A DNA stretch of 9,541 nt from Hyphomicrobiales bacterium (GTDB lineage Bacteria > Pseudomonadota > Alphaproteobacteria > Rhizobiales > JAKIUO01): contig JALXEI010000372.1 in assembly GCA_027069645.1 (NCBI GenBank), forward strand, positions 1 through 9,541, written 5' to 3'. The notes beneath the pieces are model-generated. The model saw only the letters and a program-made list of their open reading frames with translations. It searched no databases and had not been told where the DNA came from. Within the stretch, counting starts at the first letter, position 1. Each line of letters starts with the position of its first letter. Below, in pieces: positions 6,333-9,541 of the stretch. Both the position numbers and the translations under genes were made by a program.

Positions 6333-6548
6333 TCAGGCCCGGCCTTTAAATTCAAAACCGGCCTTGTCGGTGATTTCGGCAATGCGTTCATCGCTGACGA
6401 GGGCCGGGTCCAGAGTGATCTGGCAGTTATTGTCTTCATGGGAAGCTTTGGCGCTTTCAATGCCCTTTTCCTGCATCAGCAGTTTTTCCAGTGAACTCGT
6501 GCAGCCACCGCATGTCATCCCGTCGATATTGTAGGTTCTTGTTTCCAT
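6333..6548 (-). CDS. HMA-domain copper-chaperone-like protein, possible internal start
   Basis: Within the fused acetyltransferase frame, an ATG at 6548 begins a 71-residue protein of exactly the size and layout of free CopZ/Atx1-like chaperones: METRTYNIDGMTCGGC, a beta-alpha-beta-beta-alpha-beta pattern, and an FEFKGRA end. CxxC (residues 13 and 16) would bind Cu(I) or another soft metal. AGGAG lies 7 nt before this ATG, better than most starts in the window, so the domain may be made as a free protein as well as in the fusion. Whether both are produced is not shown. No copper ATPase or CueR-type regulator gene is in the window; the only other copper-related gene is the Sco1 homologue about 2 kb away on the other strand. 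Confidence 0.5.
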   Translation of the reverse strand: METRTYNIDGMTCGGCTSSLEKLLMQEKGIESAKASHEDNNCQITLDPALVSDERIAEITDKAGFEFKGRA

Positions 6549-7754
6549 TTGAGGGCTCCTGTTGTCAGCTTGCAGGGAACTGTCGGTTGCCGGCTGGCGA
6601 AAGGGAGACTGTTCCCTGTATATCCCGGCTTCCGTTTTTATATAGCGCCGTTCGCCGGAAAGAAAGTGTTTCACGGCCTCGCGAAAGCCGGGGTCGGGCA
6701 GATAGTGCATGGAATGTGTCGAGACAGGCAGATAGCCCCTCGCCAGCTTGTGCTCCCCCTGAGCACCACCGTTGACATATTTCAGTTTGTTGGCAATCGC
6801 ATATTCGATGGCCTGATAATAGCACAGTTCAAAATGCAGGGACGGATGATATTCGCTGGCCCCCCAATAGCGGCCATAAAGAGTATCGGAGCCGACAATA
6901 TGCAAGGCGCCTGCGACGGGGATTTTATCGCGAAAGGCAAAAATCAGTAAAATCCGGTCCGCCAGGCTTTTGTTTATCAGTGAGAAAAAGCGGCGCGTCA
7001 GATAGGGGGTGCCCCATTTACGCGAACCGGTATCGAGATAGAATTCAAAAAAACGGTCCCAGTGCTCTTCGGTGAGCCGGTCGCCGGTCAGATGAACGAT
7101 TTCGAGACCCGCCTCCACGGCCTTCCGGCGCTCCTTGCGAAATGTTTTTCGCTTGCGCGAGGAAAGGGAGGCGAGATAATCCCCGAAGTTTTCAAAACCC
7201 CTGTTTTCGAACAGGAAATCACAGCCGATACGATGCAGCATGTCGGGATGATCGAACAGGGATAGCTGTTGTTTTTCAATGAAATTGACATGCAGGGAGG
7301 AGAGACCGTATTTGTCAACAAGCGCCATAGCTCCCTCAAGCAGAAGATGAGCGACTTCGATTTGCCGGTCGCTGTCGCCCAGCAACAGCCGCCTGCCGGG
7401 GACCGGTGTAAAGGGAACACCGCAAAGCAGTTTGGGATAATAGTGCCCGCCAGCCCGTTCAAAGGCTTCGGCCCATCCCTGATCAAAGACAAATTCCCCC
7501 CGGCTGTGTGATTTGAGATAGAGCGGCATCGCCCCGAGCAACCTGTCCTGCCGGTCGCTCACCAGCAGATGTGTGCCTTGCCAGCCGGTTTCCGGCGTTG
7601 CCGAGCCGCTCTGTTCAAGGGCGAATAAAAATTCATGCGTGAGAAACGGATCAAAGGGCTGACCGACAGGGTTGGCACAGGCGTTCCAGTCGGTGGTGGA
7701 AACCGTGTCGAGACTTTCTGTGTTCGTGAGTTTCAGTCCGTTATTTTTTGTCAT
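6333..7754 (-). CDS. COG3146/DUF482 GNAT-like acetyltransferase fused to a C-terminal HMA domain
   Basis: The 473-residue frame has two parts. Residues about 10-388 match the COG3146 (DUF482, FemAB-like GNAT superfamily) proteins common in Alphaproteobacteria: PFLTHEFLFALEQSG (36-50), SSRKRKTFRKERR (198-210), YGRYWGASEYHPSLHFELCYY (293-313) and QGEHKLARGYLP (332-343); the acceptor substrate is not established. Relatives normally end near the SPFRQ-like tail seen at 383-387. Here the frame continues through a 15-residue polar linker into an HMA fold (403-473) with MTCGGC (413-418), whose C415 and C418 would bind Cu(I). The start overlaps the upstream phosphodiesterase stop as ATGA, implying translational coupling. 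The fusion is unusual: a lost stop codon between two once separate genes is the simplest explanation. A sequencing error at the junction is also possible. Confidence 0.85.
   Translation of the reverse strand: MTKNNGLKLTNTESLDTVSTTDWNACANPVGQPFDPFLTHEFLFALEQSGSATPETGWQGTHLLVSDRQDRLLGAMPLYLKSHSRGEFVFDQGWAEAFERAGGHYYPKLLCGVPFTPVPGRRLLLGDSDRQIEVAHLLLEGAMALVDKYGLSSLHVNFIEKQQLSLFDHPDMLHRIGCDFLFENRGFENFGDYLASLSSRKRKTFRKERRKAVEAGLEIVHLTGDRLTEEHWDRFFEFYLDTGSRKWGTPYLTRRFFSLINKSLADRILLIFAFRDKIPVAGALHIVGSDTLYGRYWGASEYHPSLHFELCYYQAIEYAIANKLKYVNGGAQGEHKLARGYLPVSTHSMHYLPDPGFREAVKHFLSGERRYIKTEAGIYREQSPFRQPATDSSLQADNRSPQMETRTYNIDGMTCGGCTSSLEKLLMQEKGIESAKASHEDNNCQITLDPALVSDERIAEITDKAGFEFKGRA
6556..6560 (-). 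promoter_or_regulatory. Internal Shine-Dalgarno AGGAG before the HMA domain
   Basis: AGGAG on the minus strand, 7 nt before the in-frame ATG at 6548, falls in the linker between the acetyltransferase and HMA domains. It suggests that the HMA part was, or still is, an independently translated gene. Confidence 0.6.
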
Positions 7755-8536
7755 GATCCCGAATGGTCCTGTCCCGTTGAGGGCCGCAGTTTTTCGAAAA
7801 TCATGGCATCACAATATTTCCGGGCCCGTTTTTCCTGCTGCGGGGTGCGCACCGTCCATGTTGCCAGTTTTTTTCCAAACAGTCTGCGGGCCAGCAACGG
7901 GGCGATGGCGGGCAGGGCGTTGATATCATAAGCGATGAAATGGGGCCGCGTTTGCGGTGAGGAAAGCAAAAAGCGCAGGGACAGACGCTGTTGAAGGGTG
8001 AGCATGTGCCAGTAGCGGGAATCTGCAAAACTTTCCGAGATCAGTCCGCGCGGGATGTGCGGGGCCAGGTCGCGAAACGCCCTCAGATAGGCGGGATCAA
8101 AGGACATGATGGCGAAATCGCCCCTGTAGCCTTCCAGTGTCGCGATAATCTGCGTCACGAATTTATGCACGCGCTTTTCATCAAACGGCCAGTTACTCTT
8201 GATTTCGAGCAACATGGGCGTTTGACCGGCGACCAGATCCAGCAATTCGCGCAAGGTCATCATATTGTCATTTGTGCCGCGAAATTCGATCAGCTGGAGC
8301 TGGCGGGCCGTTTTGTCGCTGACCCGACCGGTGGAAAGGGTGAGGCGCTCCAGCGTGTCATCGTGAAAAACCATAGCCGTCCCGCATGCCGCGGGGCGCA
8401 AATCGACTTCAATACCATAGTTTCGCGCAATGGCGGCCGCGACGGCCGAACGGGTGTTCTCGATTATGCCTTTATCCGCGTTGTGCAGTCCGCGGTGGGC
8501 AAAGGGGCGAGACATCCATTGGAGCTTGTGTTTCAT
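7751..8536 (-). CDS. Glycerophosphodiester phosphodiesterase family protein
   Basis: GDPD enzymes cleave glycerophosphodiesters to glycerol-3-phosphate and an alcohol, recycling lipid headgroups; they are metal dependent. The 261-residue TIM-barrel protein has the GDPD signature: AHRGLHN (13-19, with H14 and R15), ENT (26-28), EVDLR (43-47, metal ligands E43 and D45), FHDD (57-60, H58 as general acid/base), LEIKS (110-114, E111) and TWTVR (226-230). No signal peptide is evident, so it probably acts in the cytosol (UgpQ-like). It lies 24 bp after ridA and overlaps the acetyltransferase start by 4 bp, so the three are likely cotranscribed. No strong ribosome binding site precedes ATG 8536; an ATG seven codons later is an alternative start. 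The exact substrate is not shown. Confidence 0.92.
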   Translation of the reverse strand: MKHKLQWMSRPFAHRGLHNADKGIIENTRSAVAAAIARNYGIEVDLRPAACGTAMVFHDDTLERLTLSTGRVSDKTARQLQLIEFRGTNDNMMTLRELLDLVAGQTPMLLEIKSNWPFDEKRVHKFVTQIIATLEGYRGDFAIMSFDPAYLRAFRDLAPHIPRGLISESFADSRYWHMLTLQQRLSLRFLLSSPQTRPHFIAYDINALPAIAPLLARRLFGKKLATWTVRTPQQEKRARKYCDAMIFEKLRPSTGQDHSGS

Positions 8537-8560
8537 GCGCGGCTTCGGGGCTTTCTCCGG

Positions 8561-9031
8561 TCAGGATCTGATGGCCACGAGGGCATCGATTTCAACTGCG
8601 GCATTAAAGGGCAGGCCAGCAGCACCGACGGCAAAACGGGTATGGCGCCCGGCATCTCCCAGCACTTCAACCAGCAGGTCCGAAGCACCGTTAATGACCT
8701 GCGGATGATCGCCAAAGGAGGCTGGTGCATTGACAAAGCCTCCGAGGCGCAAAAGCTGTTCAAAGCGCTCGAAACCATTGAGGGCCGTTCTGATCTGGGC
8801 GAGGATATTAATGGCGCAAAGTCTTGCGGCCTCCTGCCCCTGTTCGATGGAAAGTTCTTCGCCGACCTGACCGGTAATGTGCAATGCGCCGTCCTTCATG
8901 GGCAACTGCCCGGATATAAAAAGCTGCTGGCCGGATATCAGGGCCGGGACGTAGTTGGCGGCGGGCGGCGCGGCCTTTGGTAACTCGATCCCCAGTTCCT
9001 GAAGTCTTTTGTCGATCTCGTTCATGGTCAT
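8561..9031 (-). CDS. RidA family (YjgF/YER057c/UK114) protein
   Basis: RidA proteins are small trimeric cytosolic enzymes; the best-known branch hydrolyses reactive enamine/imine intermediates made by PLP enzymes. The protein has 156 residues: an N-terminal LGIELPKAAPPAANYVPA (13-30) typical of the longer COG0251 subgroup, SGQLPM (40-45), and the C-terminal TRFAVGAAGLPFNAAVEIDALVAIRS (131-156). R132 appears to align with the catalytic arginine of E. coli RidA (R105), but this subgroup may differ in activity. The open frame extends upstream to 9310, but the extra part has no RidA similarity, so ATG 9031 (or the ATG at 9025) is chosen. The ribosome binding site is weak. It heads the leftward cluster and is divergent from eipB. 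Confidence 0.9.
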   Translation of the reverse strand: MTMNEIDKRLQELGIELPKAAPPAANYVPALISGQQLFISGQLPMKDGALHITGQVGEELSIEQGQEAARLCAINILAQIRTALNGFERFEQLLRLGGFVNAPASFGDHPQVINGASDLLVEVLGDAGRHTRFAVGAAGLPFNAAVEIDALVAIRS

Positions 9032-9128
9032 TCTGTCTTTTTGCTGATATGTGCTATGAAGATGTCGTTGTTGGCCTTTGTATTGTTTCCATGAGCTGCC
9101 AAATGTCAACCGGAGCCGCCCGGGAAAT

Positions 9129-9145
9129 CCTGTCCCCGGTACAGG
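9129..9145. repeat. Short hairpin in the ridA / eipB divergent promoter region
   Basis: CCTGT and ACAGG (9129-9133, 9141-9145) form a 5-bp inverted repeat with a 7-nt spacer, mid-way between the divergent ridA and eipB starts. It could be an operator or an untranslated-region hairpin; the repeat is short and may be chance. No promoter in this 165-bp gap matched well enough to call. Confidence 0.2.
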
Positions 9146-9196
9146 CTCACGATATTGAAATTGTTGAATTTGCAGAAAAACCTGCGAGTGATAAAG

Positions 9197-9541
9197 ATGA
9201 GACTGTTTTGGGGGATATTGGCCGCTGTTATTGTCAGCACCGGTTCCGGTGCGCTGGCGGTGATTGCCGGACCGGAGACGACAACGGATTCTGCTGTTCT
9301 TGTGCCTCATCGGGCCGTTTACGAGATTACCCTCGCTGACAAATCACAGGCCGTTTCGGTCTCGGCGGTGCGCGGGCGCATGGTGTTCGAGATCACCGGT
9401 TCCCCCTGTGAGGGTTATACCCAGAACATGCGCATGATCACCCGGACCACGGACGAACGCGGCAAAAGTTCTCTTTCCGATATTCGCTCCAGTACCTGGG
9501 AGCAGGGGAACGGACACCGTTTGCGTTTCAGTTCATCACAA
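9197..9541 (+). CDS. eipB: EipB-like (DUF1849) periplasmic envelope integrity protein, 5' part only
   Basis: EipB is a periplasmic beta-spiral protein conserved in Alphaproteobacteria and needed for envelope integrity in Brucella. The visible 115 residues begin with a signal peptide (MRLFWGILAAVIVSTGSGALA, cleavage likely after the ALA near residue 21), then the family's start VPHRAVYEITL (36-46), VRGRMVFEITGSPCEGYTQN (58-77) and the DERG...SSLSDIRSSTWE region. C71 in SPCEGY corresponds to the conserved first cysteine that forms a disulfide in Brucella EipB. Full proteins are about 270-290 residues, so over half lies off the right edge. ATG 9197 is preferred; an in-frame GTG at 9188 is possible. 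A GAG about 8 nt upstream is a weak ribosome binding site. The assignment is by motif recall. Confidence 0.85.
   Translation, partial: MRLFWGILAAVIVSTGSGALAVIAGPETTTDSAVLVPHRAVYEITLADKSQAVSVSAVRGRMVFEITGSPCEGYTQNMRMITRTTDERGKSSLSDIRSSTWEQGNGHRLRFSSSQ

Noticed and set aside
7991..8983. 330-codon plus-strand open frame, long enough to look like a gene
   Set aside because: It lies opposite both the phosphodiesterase and RidA genes, which have full family motifs. The peptide has no coherent domain and spans their intergenic gap.
9032..9310. Upstream 93-residue extension of the RidA frame
   Set aside because: No similarity to RidA proteins, overlaps the eipB 5' end antisense, and internal ATGs at 9031 and 9025 give the normal RidA start.

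Overview
The window reads as a typical alphaproteobacterial chromosome segment, most likely from the order Hyphomicrobiales (Rhizobiales). The pointers are an alpha-type SerC with a leader resembling the alphaproteobacterial serC RNA motif, XerD next to AccA, an EipB (DUF1849) envelope protein, and a compact RidA / GDPD / COG3146 acetyltransferase / HIT gene block. The genus cannot be named from sequence alone. No phage, CRISPR, rRNA or tRNA gene was found.

Layout. The 5' part of serC (phosphoserine aminotransferase) runs leftward off the left edge, preceded by a structured leader and a possible promoter (913-1028). Between serC and the divergent xerD is a gene-free stretch of about 550 bases. 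It holds a 266-bp element with imperfect 33/34-bp terminal inverted repeats flanked by TA (1131-1396), which looks like a non-autonomous transposon (MITE-like). Inside it is a 95-nt nested palindrome. Rightward genes follow: xerD, accA (fatty acid synthesis), a Sco1/SenC copper chaperone, a YgjP-like zinc metallopeptidase, and nadD (NAD synthesis), which overlaps the metallopeptidase gene.

From the right, a leftward cluster reads ridA, a glycerophosphodiester phosphodiesterase, a COG3146/DUF482 acetyltransferase and a HIT-family protein. The genes are closely spaced, and one junction is an ATGA start-stop overlap, so they are probably one transcript. It converges on nadD across a 108-bp gap with a small hairpin. 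Divergent from ridA, the 5' end of eipB runs off the right edge.

The most interesting points are three. First, the acetyltransferase ORF continues in frame into a 71-residue heavy-metal-associated (HMA) domain that has its own well-placed ribosome binding site and ATG, so this may be a gene fusion that also yields a free copper-chaperone-like protein. Second is the TA-flanked element with its nested palindrome. Third, the xerD start region carries two staggered Shine-Dalgarno/ATG pairs in different frames. Most other genes are ordinary housekeeping functions. I did not find a convincing new defence or mobile system here.
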